Assembly: GCA_002118135.1 (NCBI GenBank)
Contig: BDIU01000253.1
Span: 124,001 to 188,000, forward strand
Length of the DNA: 64,000 bases
From: Trebouxia sp. TZW2008
Taxonomy: Eukaryota > Chlorophyta > Trebouxiophyceae > Trebouxiales > Trebouxiaceae
Direction: 5' to 3'
The notes below the pieces were generated by a model, which was not told the DNA's origin, searched no databases, and was given only the letters and a program-made list of their open reading frames with translations. A program made the position numbers and the translations under genes. The first letter of the stretch is position 1. Every line of letters starts with the position of its first letter. Shown piece by piece: positions 12,070 to 23,929 of this stretch.

Positions 12070-14555
12070 TGTTTCTCAGGGGAGGGACCAGAAATTGCAC
12101 CTGTGATAACTTCAGGACACTGGCTGGTGATGTTGACCAGAGGTGCATCCATACAAATCATGTGGATTTGTACTTGCAAGCATCGAATGTGTCAGTTTCA
12201 GATGACAATGTCATCCCAGTCCAAGCAGCTGACCGCAATATCAGGCCTCATGCTTATTGGTGCCAGGACATCAATCTTGCTGTTGTCACTCCAGCACGTG
12301 TGAGCAGAGCGCTGCGATGCAGTCATGCAACATGTGGATCTCAGTGTCAACATTGCCAGATTGTTCGGCCATACATCAGCAGCAATGAACAAGAGGATGA
12401 ACTTGATCCGGATGATGAAGACATGTTGCAAGTAAGCATTGTGACATGCTCGCTATTTGGTACTCAGAGGTTGATGCGGTGCCCCTCCCTTGCCATCATG
12501 AAAAGCAGCCACTTGCATGGTAGCTTGTCATACCCCCCATTGCACCTTGTTCACCATGTACCTTGTTTGGCAACGCTTCTGTGGTCTATGGCATGCAGTG
12601 CATGTTTGCTGCGCTGCTGTGGCTCATCGAGTGCTGTTGCCATGTAGCCTGATAGTGCTGGTCTCCGAGAGGATGTAGAGGAGGATGTCCAGGAGGACTG
12701 GTCAGACATTTGGTCTTGCAAATCACCTCATGGCTTCATGGCTGCTTCCCCTACCCCCCCGATGCAGCCACAGCAGATGCAATGCGCGCCTGGACCACAA
12801 AAGGCATTCCTGAGCAATTGCTACCTGCTTGTCCCAGTGAAACCTGTCCTTGTGGGCATGCATACTGTCTTGTGGAAGTCAATACGACATGCAATATCTT
12901 CTATCCAGATCCCTGTGGTGGTCACACACGTCCTGTGTATGAATGGCGCTGTGCAGCTGGCAATTCAGACTGCACTGTGGTGTATGATGGCTTTGATGAT
13001 GGCCTTTTCACCATTCTAACTCAACTTGTGTCTCCTTGCGTATGCTCTATGGTTATGCCAATGAGCTGGTGCGCACTGGCAAAACTCTGAAAGGCTATGT
13101 TCAGATCCAAAAGGACAGCTATGAGCAGTTTGTGCAGCCACTACAACACTGCCGTTTCTGACAGACAAAACATTCAGGGAGGTGTACCAAGCATGGGCCA
13201 TCAAACTGGATTTGCAGTATGACTTCCTTTGTCCAATATGTCGTGATTCGCCTGATGTGCTGATTGGCGATGCAAGATCAGCCAGCATTCTTGGCGAATA
13301 CTACACTGGCACACCTATCAAAGCAGTTGATGAACATGATCAGAACAGATTTGACCGACCTCACAGCAAGTCTGATTGCGCCCTGTTGCCGCAGCATGCA
13401 TCTCGTAAGCTGCTGTCAAAATTTGCTGCACATGTTAGGGGTGACGGCCGCACAGCTTTTGGCATTAGACTTGAGGAGGAGCCTTTCCATTATGAGCAAG
13501 GTCATCCAGACCTCTCAAATCTTTTGCAAGCAGCAGAAACAGTCAGCATGTCCAATTTGATCAATGACATAGGTGATTTGTGTAGTGATCAGCCTAGGTT
13601 GGACAAGCGCACTCTAGCCAAGATGCTAGGCACCATGGCAACTGACAGCCCAACAGTCTCATATCTACCGCGTCCTGTTGCAGAACGTGTGTTAAGCTTT
13701 CTGAGTGCAGAAGACATGCCAGAGGATGGTTCTGACAGTGAATTACAGGACGCACTTCAGCTAGATGCACCACTGCTGTTTGAGTTCTGTTTGGCCCTTG
13801 ATCGTATGAACAACTGCATACATGCAGGGGAAGCAATGCTCTCCGGGTATAGGGCCTTCTTGCAATGTCTGGCTGAGCGCAGCATTTACTGTGGTACTGG
13901 TAGCCCTGATGTACCAATAGATGACACTTTAGAGGCTGGTCCGTCTAGTAGGTCAAATGAATGCTTGAGAACAGGGATCTGCTCTGGTGTGAAGCAAGAG
14001 CGTGTTCGGAAGCACTGTGCCGTGGATAGGGACAGGCATGCAGATCATTGGGAAGGGTGTCGTCATAAATTTGTCAAGGGATCTCGTGGTAGTCTACGCA
14101 CTGATGGCATTTTTACTTGCTTTTGCAAACAAGGGGTCTGTCACCGCTTCTACATCATGCCAGATGTTGAGGGCAGAGATAAAGCTTTTTCGTTCCTTTT
14201 CAAGTACTTCAAGTCTGCTCCTAAAGTGGTTGTATATGACTTTGCATGTGCCTTGCAGGATTACTGCCTCATTTAGCAGCCTGGTCATTTCAAGGACACC
14301 ATGTTCATGGTCGATAGGTTTCATTGGTTCAACCATGTGTCGTGTGCAAGAAGTTACAACCTGTCATTGTATCCAGTCTGGGAGGCATTGAACAGTCAAA
14401 TTGCAGAACAATGTGCTTTGAAGCGCATTCAGTGTAGCGTAGGACAAATGAAGCAAGCCACTTTCATGTTCAGTATGAGGCTGTTTTTTGAAATGTGGAA
14501 TCAGCGCAAGATTCAGAAGCTGAACACTCGTGCGATGTTCAGTCAAAGTCTGTAA
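12070..14555 (+). mobile_element. Decayed KDZ (Kyakuja-Dileera-Zisupton) family transposase
   Basis: The order of parts matches KDZ transposases: Cys clusters first (CSHATCGSQCQHC; CPSETCPCGHAYC and the following RCAAGNSDCTVVYDG), then FLCPICRDSPDVLIGDA, then the catalytic region with DGIFTCFCKQGVCHRFY, KVVVYDFACALQDY, DRFHWFNHVSCARSY and MRLFFEMWN. The N-terminal half is spread over three frames around 12.6-13.15 kb, with frame changes not obviously explained by introns. The catalytic half is one frame from about 13150 to 14555, interrupted only by a TAG at 14274-14276 between two catalytic motifs. No terminal inverted repeats or target-site duplications were found by eye. Probably a degenerating copy. 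Confidence 0.8.
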
Positions 14556-14750
14556 GCATCATTTGCAATTGTTCTGGTAGTGCAGGGCTTCATGTTGACT
14601 ATTATGCACCTAAGCACCTAAGGTAAGCTTGAGCATGCACAATCTCCATAAATCAGAGGCCATTGACGAAAATCACATACATGCAATGTTGCGCTTAGCG
14701 TCAACTTTGATGCAGATTCGTACTGTTCGAACGAGACAATGGCTCATGCC

Positions 14751-16386
14751 TCATTGTCTATGCACCTTATGCTTGATGCTGATTTGACTTATTCCTGCCC
14801 TGCAGTTGCCAACATCCACTTTTGCACACGCCAAGATGCTTTGTCCTGTACTACATGCGACTGAATTCTGGTCAGGCTGCAGCCAGTCCAATGTTTCACC
14901 CTCGTCAATAGGGTTCTTGGAGATCTCTTGTACAGTGTGAGACCTGCAAATCCTTCTAATGAGTTCACCAAAAGCATGTAACTCCAGAAACTTCACTTTT
15001 GAGGCGGTCTTGCCAAAGCAGTAAGTGCTTTTATCATCTTCAGCAAGCTGGTTCCTCAAATCCTTCACAGGCTTCCCCAGCTGAAGAGACTTCAGCAGCT
15101 TAGTCTTGCCCCTGCCATAGTTGTTGGTGACCTGCAATATGCCAGCACAAACCATGCCAAGAAGTATGTGCAAGCTTCGTGTGCAAGCTTCATGCACAAG
15201 CATCATCATGCACAAGCATCATGCGCAGCATGCATCCCCAAGGATGTGCATCACAGTGCATGCGCATGACGACAGTGCACATGTCAGCAATCTCAGGCAC
15301 GTTTGGAAAGTCAGTGTCAGCAAGGTACAGACAACCAAAACAACACAAGTGATTGCAGCAGTATTTTGCTCACCAATCCCATCTTTCCCTGGCCTCTATC
15401 TTCAGGCACTCCCATCAAATTCAATCCATCCTTTGGAAGGAAGAGTGCAAGTGGTTGCAGCTGTGAAGCGTCTTCATGTGTGTTGTTGCCTTCAGCAACA
15501 GCTGCTAGAGGAGGTTTGAGATGAAAGACAAACACTTCACCAGTGTCAGAGTTGCTTGACGACACTTGCAAAATGGGGCCTGCCACCCTTTGCATGCTCA
15601 GCACCCAAGTCTCCAAGTCAGGAGTGTCATCTTCTTTTGGCATGCGAGCTGGGACGCCTGTGACAAGAACCTCCAGAGCTTGAAACTGGGCTGTCATGGA
15701 GGCGTTTTGTACACTGAACTGATTGGCAGCCTTCTTTACCGCAGCCAGTGCTTTGTCATTGTTTGCCTGCTGAGCCGTCAATTCCAGCACTTGCCTGAGG
15801 AGATCTCTGACCAGCTGACGCAGCACAGCTGGGTCCTGACAGTCTTGAATGCGATCCACATCATCAACAATGCCTTTCAGATGCTTGGTTGACTTGACAC
15901 AGTCATCGGTCAGGTCATCTGCAGCAGGAGCACTGTTACTGACAGGCACAATGGCTGTGCTGCGACTGCGGCTGGTATGTTTGTCTGCAATTGCAGTGGC
16001 ATCTGTCGATGCAGTGACTGCAGCTGCGCTGACAGCAGCCCTGCGACTATTATCATGCACAGCTGTCGCTGCAATTGCAAGGCGAGGAATGCTGCTAGAA
16101 ACACCTGTGGCAGCATCTGCTGCAGGAGGTCTGATGCTTGTTGGAGCAGCTGTGACAGCAGTTGTGGCATGAGCTGTGGGAGCAGGAGTTGGGAAGATGA
16201 CGCGCCAATGGAAGGATCATTGGGGGGTGCAGCAAGGGGGGCAACAGGGGCGGCAGTAGGGGGATGATTGAGAAGGCCAGCTGGGTTGTCAACAGGGTGA
16301 GGCAGGCTAGCATTTGGCTCACACATGACAACACCTTCACCATGCGAAGGTGCTGCTGCATTTTGCTCTTCTGCTTGGCTGCGCAA
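14751..16386 (-). CDS. Unrecognised gene with Ala-rich and coiled-coil segments
   Basis: Protein-like frames on the minus strand. A Pro/Ala-rich stretch (about 16190-16386) contains an ATG at 16324-16326. A long stretch (about 15460-16060) includes a probable helical, coiled-coil-like region (VLRQLVRDLLRQVLELTAQQ). A further exon is likely at about 14940-15130 (KLLKSLQLGKPVKDLRNQLA), its upper edge next to an acceptor-like site. The stretches lie in different frames, so introns or frameshifts are needed; joins were not resolved. No known domain recognised. It sits between the KDZ remnant and the Crinkler-type gene, so it could belong to either or to neither. Confidence 0.35.
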
Positions 16387-16427
16387 TGTGCTGTCGCATG
16401 ACAGACGCTAGTATGCACCACAATTGC

Positions 16428-19400
16428 TCAAATCAAAGCAATTTTGCCATGGGAGAAACAGTGCAAAGCGCATGGCGCTTGCACGAAGGCGCGGCGCTGT
16501 GACCTTGTGCTGGGCTGCCTATATTGCTGTTGACGGCAACGTCGCAGTGTCTCTTTGAGCTGCTGAGTGTCATGGCTTTTGAGAATCAGCTGGCCATCTG
16601 GACTTTTGACAGTACGCACGGCCTTGCTGTTGACAAAAGGTGGGTAAGTGACCTGCCCTTCTAGGCCGCCACATGCCAAATCTAAGAACATCATTTGAGG
16701 CCTCTCTGAAGAAGACCTCACCCCAAGATCTGACGCAGGCTCCCTGAAATCAAACAGACCATAAGCTGCTTGCATCTGAAGTACTGCATACAAAGAGCAG
16801 AGTACAAGCTTTGCCCACATATGCCAGCTGGTCAACAACTGGGACCAAACACACTCAGCTTGACATGGGAGCGCCATGAGGATCATGGGAGACCCGCATA
16901 CAGTATGTGCCCAATGTGAAGCCTGTACTCATTGCATACCTGACAAGGAGATTGCTGGGGTTCAAGTCGCCATGCACTGCTTTGCCGTCCAAGCAAGTTT
17001 GCAATGACTCAAGCGCCTCCATGGCCACCTCATGTAAAGCATCCCAGTCGCCACTGAAGCGCTCAAGACGCATCCAACCATCTGTTGGACCAAGATACTC
17101 CATCTTGATCACTTGCACCTGGCCTGGAAACTCTTCCACAGGCGCTACCAGCTTTGGCGCCAAACCTAGGTCACTTAGTTCTTCATGCAACTGGCATGGG
17201 TGTGGCGTTGCTACCACTTTTGCCACCAAGCTCTTCCCTTCTTCAAGGGTCACATGGTACACATGCTTACGCTTTGCAAGCTGTTTGACGTCATTGCTGC
17301 AGAGCAGGGACACATGCAGGTTGAGGTATGTATTCCATGAAATTGGCAATCAAAGGCATGGGTAGTACGAATCGCTTGCATGATGCGACATTGCATACCC
17401 TTATACTGCGCACTAGGCCACCTAAATTCAGTGTGAAAAGACACAACAGTGGCTGTAGCCATGCAGTATGGGTGTAAAAGTTGGTCAACAAGTATTCAAG
17501 CAATACCTAGGGCGGATCCAAGTGCAAGAGAAACTTGCCACACTGTCTCGCACACAGGTTGTGAGATGCAATAGGCAGCAGCACACATGCATTTGCCATC
17601 TTGCTGGTGGTATCTGCAATGCAGTGCAGTGCAGCTACAATGCAATGTTGCAACCCAATTGTGGCCAGTCTGACCAACAAGCACTGACCTGTCATTTCTC
17701 AGCATGTAGGGAATGCCATCAGTCAGCTGCTTGTTGCGAGCTGCCAGGGATGTGAAAGGCTGATGAGCTGCTGCAAGCTCCACACACACAGAATTGACCA
17801 AAACGCCCAATGCTTGAATGGTTCGAACCAAGCAGACCATATAGTCTGGTTGGCCATCGCGTAGATCGGCAAAGTGCAGCCACTCTGTCAATGGCTCACA
17901 ACAGATCTTGTCAGTATGGAAAAGAGCATGGATCCTGCATGGCAAGCCAGCTTGAGCGCTTTTTGTTCCGCATGCTATGAGCAGAATGGAAATAGCAAAA
18001 GGAGGAAAACTGGGCCAGTCACAATCAAGTGCTAGTAGAACAGCGCCTGAAGTGATGACTGCAGCAGGCCTTGCCAGCTGACAAGGCATACTTGGTAAGG
18101 GAATGCTAGGCAGCTGTAAAGACAAGCAACATCAGGGTAGTGGTGTTTGACAGCATGTGCTTCGTATACCTGAGACCATGGCCAAAAACCTCAACGCCAA
18201 CAGCTGGGAGGAGCGTCTTTGTGACAAATGAAGTGTCCCAGTTGTCTTCTAGCACTCTGGCGTAGTATGCAGCCAGCTGCATGACAGGATTGCTGCCGCC
18301 TCCAAAGCACCAATCTTCCTTCCCTTCCAGAATGAAGACATGGATTCTGCTAGACCTGCCAGCCAGCTGCAACCTCCCACTACCATCTGTCTCAGCCTGG
18401 GATTCCTGTCACTAACCTAGGTACTGTTAGGCATGTAGCATGCACAGCAAGCATAATGTTGCACTCTAGCTGTTGCACAACATATTATTTGCAGCTTGCT
18501 GCTTGTGCACGTGCACTGCATCTCACGCATGTTAAGCTTGTTGTGGCACCAATTCTTTGCCAGCACAAGACATGCTGCAAGCAAAGCTCGATGACATGAT
18601 CTTAATCACAGGTCAAAGTCTAAATGATGATGCAATATCCGCATGACTCACCCCAGATGTTAGGGATGGCTCAAGAGTCATGAAGCAAACATTTGGCGTC
18701 ATGACTTGCTGAAAGAAGTACAGCAGCTCCTCGCGCACTAGGCTGAGCATTGACTTCTCACGGCCTGACTTTTCGCCCACAAATTGAGGGCCAAGAATGG
18801 TCTGAAGCTGCCCATGCACGGACTTCTTTGTGGTGTCAATATAGCTGTCACTGAGGATGCTGATCAGACGCAACACTGTCTGACAGGCTGCCGTTGTGAA
18901 CTCACCGCTGCGCTTCTGGTCCAAGAAGGTGCCAAACGCTGGATTTGCATATACTGCAGGCAGACCCTTCCGCATGCACAGAACAACTGAGTACATAGTC
19001 AACAGCACCCTGTGCCAATTTGTCAAGTGACTTGTTCCAGTGGCAACAACACTGCTCACGCATGCACTGACACCTTCCTGGAGCATAAGCTGCAATGCGA
19101 CTTCATGCGTATGTCAGTCTTATCATAGAGTAGCTGCTACAGCGTTTGTACATGCAGATTCCTTGCAATGACATTGAGTTGATGCAGGAGTCAGCAGAAG
19201 GCACATCATGACATGAGGAATGACGACGGAACCATGGTTATAGGGCCACACCTTGGCATGCTGTGGCCTGTAGATGTTCAACAAAGGCCCGTGCCTATCA
19301 AACTGCACTTCATCAGCCAGATTGCCTTGTGGAGTCTGGAAGGCTGACCACATTGTGCCAAATTTGCTGGGAGGTGGTAGGGCTTGCAGCTTCTGTCTAT

Positions 19401-20096
19401 AGGGTTTTGCCCAGTAACTCACTACTTGTTCTTGACCTGAAACCGAAGCAGGTTTTGCGGCTGTAGCAAGCCATGACTGAAGACCAAGCACTGCATGCTT
19501 TAGATGATGCACTGCCAAAACCAGGCAACTACCAGCTGTACAACACAGTCATCTGCTAGAACCTGCACCATGAAACACTGCTGCAACAACCAAATGATAG
19601 ATGCAACAAAATTGAATGCCTCAATCATCATGGTGATACCAGACCCTCAAGCCATATGTGGTCGACAGGCTATATGAGCAAAGGTGCTCATGCATGTGCC
19701 ACACATGCTCAGAGCTTGCCTTCTGATTTGATCAGCTTGAACAGTTTGCAAGCAAGCAATGCTATCCTCCAATGCAGCTAGTCTAGTTGCTTTTTATTGG
19801 CTGGCAGCACTGCTGTCTGTGGACATTAAGCCCTATTGATTGGTAGAAGGCACACACCACTTACAGTGCAGCAATCTAGCCGCAATTTCCCAACCAATAT
19901 GCAAGTGAAGGTAGGTACCTGCTGACTTCAGGATGCCAATTTCTTCCTCCACTTCCTCAGGGATTTCAGCTATAAGTTCTCGCCATTCGTCCTTGCTCAA
20001 ATCAAGAACCTGGCTTTTGAGCAGAAAACCTTTGGCCTTCTCGCTGGCAGTCTTGTTGCTCAAGAGAATTTGCTGCCGAAGGGCTACCAGGTCCAT
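16428..20096 (-). CDS. Crinkler-type protein: PD-(D/E)xK-like nuclease plus kinase
   Basis: Exon-like frames in order: 19919-20096 (acidic helical start, MDLVALRQQ), about 19250-19518, 18650-19095, 18170-18372, 17700-18125, 16940-17330 and 16428-16750. The 18.2-18.4 kb part reads IHVFILEGKEDWCFGGGSNP and VMQLAAYYARV, like the nuclease core beside the kinase in Crinkler (CRN)-type proteins, with E-x-K retained. The kinase part has a Lys in SLVAKVV, a catalytic loop VHGDLNPSNLLV and a metal-binding Asp in MFLDLACGGLEGQVTYPPFVN (DFG position altered to DLA). Catalytic residues look intact. CRN-type proteins are known as secreted effectors in some fungi and oomycetes and as transposon- or conflict-linked proteins elsewhere; the role here is unknown. 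Exact splice joins and the true N-terminus are uncertain; an upstream exon near 20450-20546 is possible. Confidence 0.6.
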
Positions 20097-20141
20097 GTGC
20101 TCACTGCAGGGAAAACAAGCAGCGAAATCTCTCCTCCTCAC

Positions 20142-20753
20142 AGCAGTTTGTTTAGCAACAAGTCAGCTTTCAGGCTACTGCATAAAAGAGGACCATACAC
20201 TCAATGAGCCAGCTGTATCTTTGCACTACATTGACCGCTCCTTGCAAAGGTTTGTAAATTGCATCCTCCCCCTTTCTGACTTGAACTTGACGCACTGCGA
20301 ACTTGGACTGGGAAGACTTTCAGGCATGAATCTGTGGATATGCTGCAGTAACGCAACAGCGGGACTGCTGCCTGCTGGCACAACTCTGCGAGTGAGCCTG
20401 TCCGTGGGACAAAACGTGAGCTGCAAGGCTTGTGCGTTTCCCTTACCTGAAGGCTTGGACTCTGAGTCTGCTCGTTGAGGTCTGTCTGTTTCAGCTGTAG
20501 CCTTCTGGTGCTGCAGATGCAGGTGTTGTTGTTGCCCAAGGTCGCCACAGGTGAAGTCGCAGTTCGAAGAGCAACAGGCCTAGCAGAGAAGGCTGATCTT
20601 TTAGTACAAGATAACTACACAGAGCATCGAGAGACGAGCAAGATTGTACGTCGTTACTAGACCAGTGGGGCTTCTGGAAGTACCACGAGCCCGGTCTGGG
20701 TGGACAACGAAAGCATGTAAAATTAGTAATTTTAAATTTCTCTCTCTCTCTCT
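20142..20753. other. Region upstream of the Crinkler-type gene
   Basis: A minus-strand frame at 20201-20548 with a plausible donor near 20450 might be a first exon of the Crinkler-type gene, but its phase does not fit the visible acceptor. A short (CT)n run lies at 20740-20753. Nothing else seen. Confidence 0.3.
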
Positions 20754-20967
20754 AGTAGTGAAGAATAATTCAGTCGACAAGCACACTGTTTTGCCTTTCA
20801 GGTGTCTCCTATTCTTTGCCAAATAAGTGGCACAGTGCAGTGCAATTGCAGTCAAGAGTCGTTGATATTGCGTACTACTAGCTAGTGTTTTAAACCGAAA
20901 CTATTGAAACATTGTCTCGCCCTGCAATTCACATGCATCCAAAGAATCGTTACACCCCCTGTAATGC
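20754..20967 (+). repeat. 214 bp dispersed repeat, copy 1
   Basis: Nearly the same sequence occurs, inverted, at 53242-53455. Similarity starts sharply at agtagtgaag and fades at the other end near 20967. The first 150 or so bases differ by only a few substitutions. No transposase, poly-A tail or clear target-site duplication is seen. It lies about 300 bp before the secreted-protein gene. Probably a short non-autonomous element (MITE- or SINE-like); class undetermined. Confidence 0.8.
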
Positions 20968-21267
20968 TCTCGGAATTGAAACGGTACGAAAGCCTGATCG
21001 ACCTTTGCGAAGCTTCGCTGCTTGCGCTCGCTCTGTGTGAACGCCAGCTGCCACAAATGAAACGGACGGAAAGCTTGACAGGTCTTCGCCCGCAGCTTCG
21101 CTGGTTGCTGGAAGCCCTCGCGCCTGCAGCTCAACTCGAAGCGCTCAGCAACGAGCCAGACGGCACATAAGGTCTGACGAGCACAGAATGTTGCACAACA
21201 CTGATCTGCACAGCACTGTTCGCACTGCAACAAGCAGACAATTGCTCAGTCTTCTACCAGAACTCGC

Positions 21268-22630
21268 ATGGCATCTGCAAGCAAGCTCGTCGTACTGTCG
21301 ATGCTGGTGGTGGCTTTTGCGACATCAACGGCTGAGGCTTTTTGCATCTACAACAAGTGGTCGGCGCCAATAAGCGCCTATGCTTTGCCCATCGACGGGT
21401 CCAGCTTCAAGAAGGTGATCGCCCCAGGTTCAAGCCAGTGCTGCAACTGGAAAGACCAGACCTGCTTCGACACCGCCACCTACGAGGTGCCTACTGGTGC
21501 CATCGACCCCAACTATCACCCTGAAACTCTGGGGTGAGCCCCTTGAGCTTGTTGCAAGTGCTGCACTGTGCAAGCAACACTCTGTTTGCACATGACTGTC
21601 GTGCATGCAGAGCCCATGATGAGTCTCTTGCCTTTATGATGGCTTTATGATTAGTCTCTTGCCTTCCTCATATCATGTGTCACATGAAGAATGATGCATG
21701 ACCAGGACAATGCATGCAACACTGCAGTCATCATGGGTGTAATTTTGTGACTACATATCTTGACATTGTCTGCACAGGTCCCTGTTGAGTCTCTAAGACA
21801 ATCATCATGACTGCTCATATATATAATTGTAAGTCACCACCGTTCTGTGCACTGCAGGCAATGTTCAGAGGTGTTCTTCATCATCAACCAAGGCAGCGAT
21901 GATGTGAAAGCTGTGTCCAAGAAAATTGTGAAGGATGAGCTTTACACAGTTCTCAAGGCAACCTATGAAGGCTTTGCAGGATGGAGGAAAATTGTCGGCA
22001 ACCTCAAAGATGCTCTGGGTCTTGTGAAGGCCATCAATGATCTCAGCGATGAGAGCACTGGAGGCATCATTCCCAAAAATGAGAACCCAGTCATTGTCAA
22101 CTCGGTTGCAGGTAATACGAACTGCATGTACGCATTTCCATCTGATGCAAACACAATGGCATCTCACTGTTATAACAAGAAGGCACTCACAGCACTGTAG
22201 CACATGATACAAACTGAATCTGTGCTTTTTTATTTGATGCAATACATGCCAGTACCATTTCGTGTTACAGCATTGTACAGTCTGCAGCGTCCACTTCCTC
22301 CAAATTGACAATGCTGTACCATATTTCTGGTGTTGACGCTAGTAGCAACACATTGTCATCATTGCAAGACACTTTGCCGCAAGACAGACCGTTTTTTGCG
22401 TGGGTAATGTACACATCTATTCTGGAACTTTCAGCATTGTTTGCCTATGCTTTGTTTCAATCTAGCCATCCAGCAAGCTACACTTGATTCTGCATCTTGC
22501 CTTCTTCAAACTACAACCAAAGCGTGGTGCCAGCTGCCTCAGACTGACTCTGTTTACTGGCTGCACAGGCGGAGCCCTCAACTACTTCAGTGACACAAAC
22601 ATTCCCACAGTGGTCCCCTCAAACTGTTGA
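21268..22630 (+). CDS. Small secreted Cys-containing protein, family not recognised
   Basis: Three exons in consistent phase: 21268-21533, 21858-22111, 22569-22630, giving about 193 residues. The start has a clear signal peptide (MASASKLVVLSMLVVAFATS with a TAEA cleavage region). The mature part contains FCIYNKWSAPISAY, then APGSSQCCNWKDQTC and a helical region (LKDALGLVKAINDLSDE). The last exon encodes a short tail ending in a Cys before the stop. If the second intron is retained, the frame ends at 22200 instead. The CCNW-x-D-x-x-C pattern recalls small secreted proteins seen in fungi, but I cannot name a family. Likely extracellular or cell-wall associated, by inference from the signal peptide. 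Confidence 0.7.
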
Positions 22631-23929
22631 CAGCTGAAACGTGTGTGTCAACAACAGCACTTGAATGTCTGGTTCCCACAAACTGCTGAAAGCTGAGACA
22701 TCTGTCAAGAAAAGCAGCCGGATGTCTGAGGACACAGCATGCTGATTGCTTTGCCCAAGTATAGCTCAGTGGCTCAAGCCTAATGCCCAGTTCTGATTTT
22801 TTGCTTCCGCTGGTGAATGTATGTCTCAAGCTTGAAACTCAGCCAAGCTGCAGCATAGCTCTAGTGAGGTAACAGCTAGTTGAATGCTGTTCTGTGTTCC
22901 ATGTACAGTATGCAGGTTGTGATCATTAGCCAAAATGTGAGGTCACTGAATGCATGGTGTGCCCTGCTTGAGTTGAATAGACATTTCAGTGACTTGATCA
23001 AGTCAACATGATACTCGCAGGAGCAACAAAGGATCTTGTCTGTCTATGTAAATGTAACATATCTATCAAGCTGTAACAATGACTGACCGTGCTGCTGCAT
23101 ATTCAGCTCAAACACAGTCAGCAGCTAGACAAAGCTGCCCTTACAGTCTAGCTGCACCAGTACTCGCTAGCGCAAACTCCCTATGTGCACGACATCTTGA
23201 ATCCTGTTGCATGGCAAACTCCTTCTGCTTTACTCATTGTCAATTGCCATTGCCGTTGATGCCCTCGCTGCTGCTGTTGCAACTGCTGTCATACCACAAC
23301 AGTACGCAGTTGCAAAGCCTGATCAAGATATCACAATCAGACAGATCATGCTCAGATACATATCTATCCATCGATGGTCACGCTCAGACAGATGCCTGCA
23401 GACAGCTGTCCTTTGGACAAGTGCATGATGATGATGAAAGCTAGCACTTTTCAGATCAAGACGATGCAATCATCAGTGCCGACGATGATCATTGCAATAC
23501 GGTGACTCAGCCTGCAAGACAGAAATTGTATTTTGCATTGAATGCAAAAGCTGCGTTTTGTTTGGACTTTAATTTCTAAGTAATTTTCAAGTTGACGAGC
23601 ATTCGCTCACGGTCACTTTTGCAGCGCACTTCGATGCATGATGTGACAGCTTGCTGCCATACTGTCATGTGTTTTATCCCATGTGCTGCCACGCAAGATT
23701 GTGAAAGCTTCCGATTCTGATGATTTCGTCCTCGTGGCCGCTTCTGGATTTCAAACTGAAGCCTTACTCATTGCTTCCTCAACCTTCACATCGTTGCTGA
23801 CTGCGATCTGGAGCGAGCAGATAGCGTGCGAGAACGTCAAAGCAGGCTTTCTGTTTGCTGGAAACTCACCGTCGCTGTCGCCTTTTGCCTGACTGAGCTC
23901 TCCGGCCAATTTGACTTTCGTTTGCCAAA
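22631..23929. other. Intergenic region and probable HIR 5' leader
   Basis: Partial echoes of the last exon of the secreted-protein gene appear at about 22640-22720. An ATG-started plus-strand frame of 121 codons at 23079-23444 looks compositionally unlike the neighbouring genes and has no recognisable domain. The final 250 bases probably include the transcription start of the HIR gene. Confidence 0.35.

Noticed and set aside
16128..16655. CRISPR-like or satellite interpretation of short direct repeats in this and other regions
   Set aside because: Repeats are coding-derived or low complexity, without constant repeats and unique spacers; the organism is eukaryotic.
20601..20855. A conserved small protein encoded by the dispersed repeat (shared ALHCATYLAKNRR frame)
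   Set aside because: No ATG in either copy, the downstream part differs, and 214 bp is too short to judge coding constraint.
22755..22830. Possible tRNA gene (tagctcagtgg, an A-box-like run)
   Set aside because: No matching T-arm (GGTTC-type) sequence or cloverleaf pairing downstream, and no acceptor stem could be formed.
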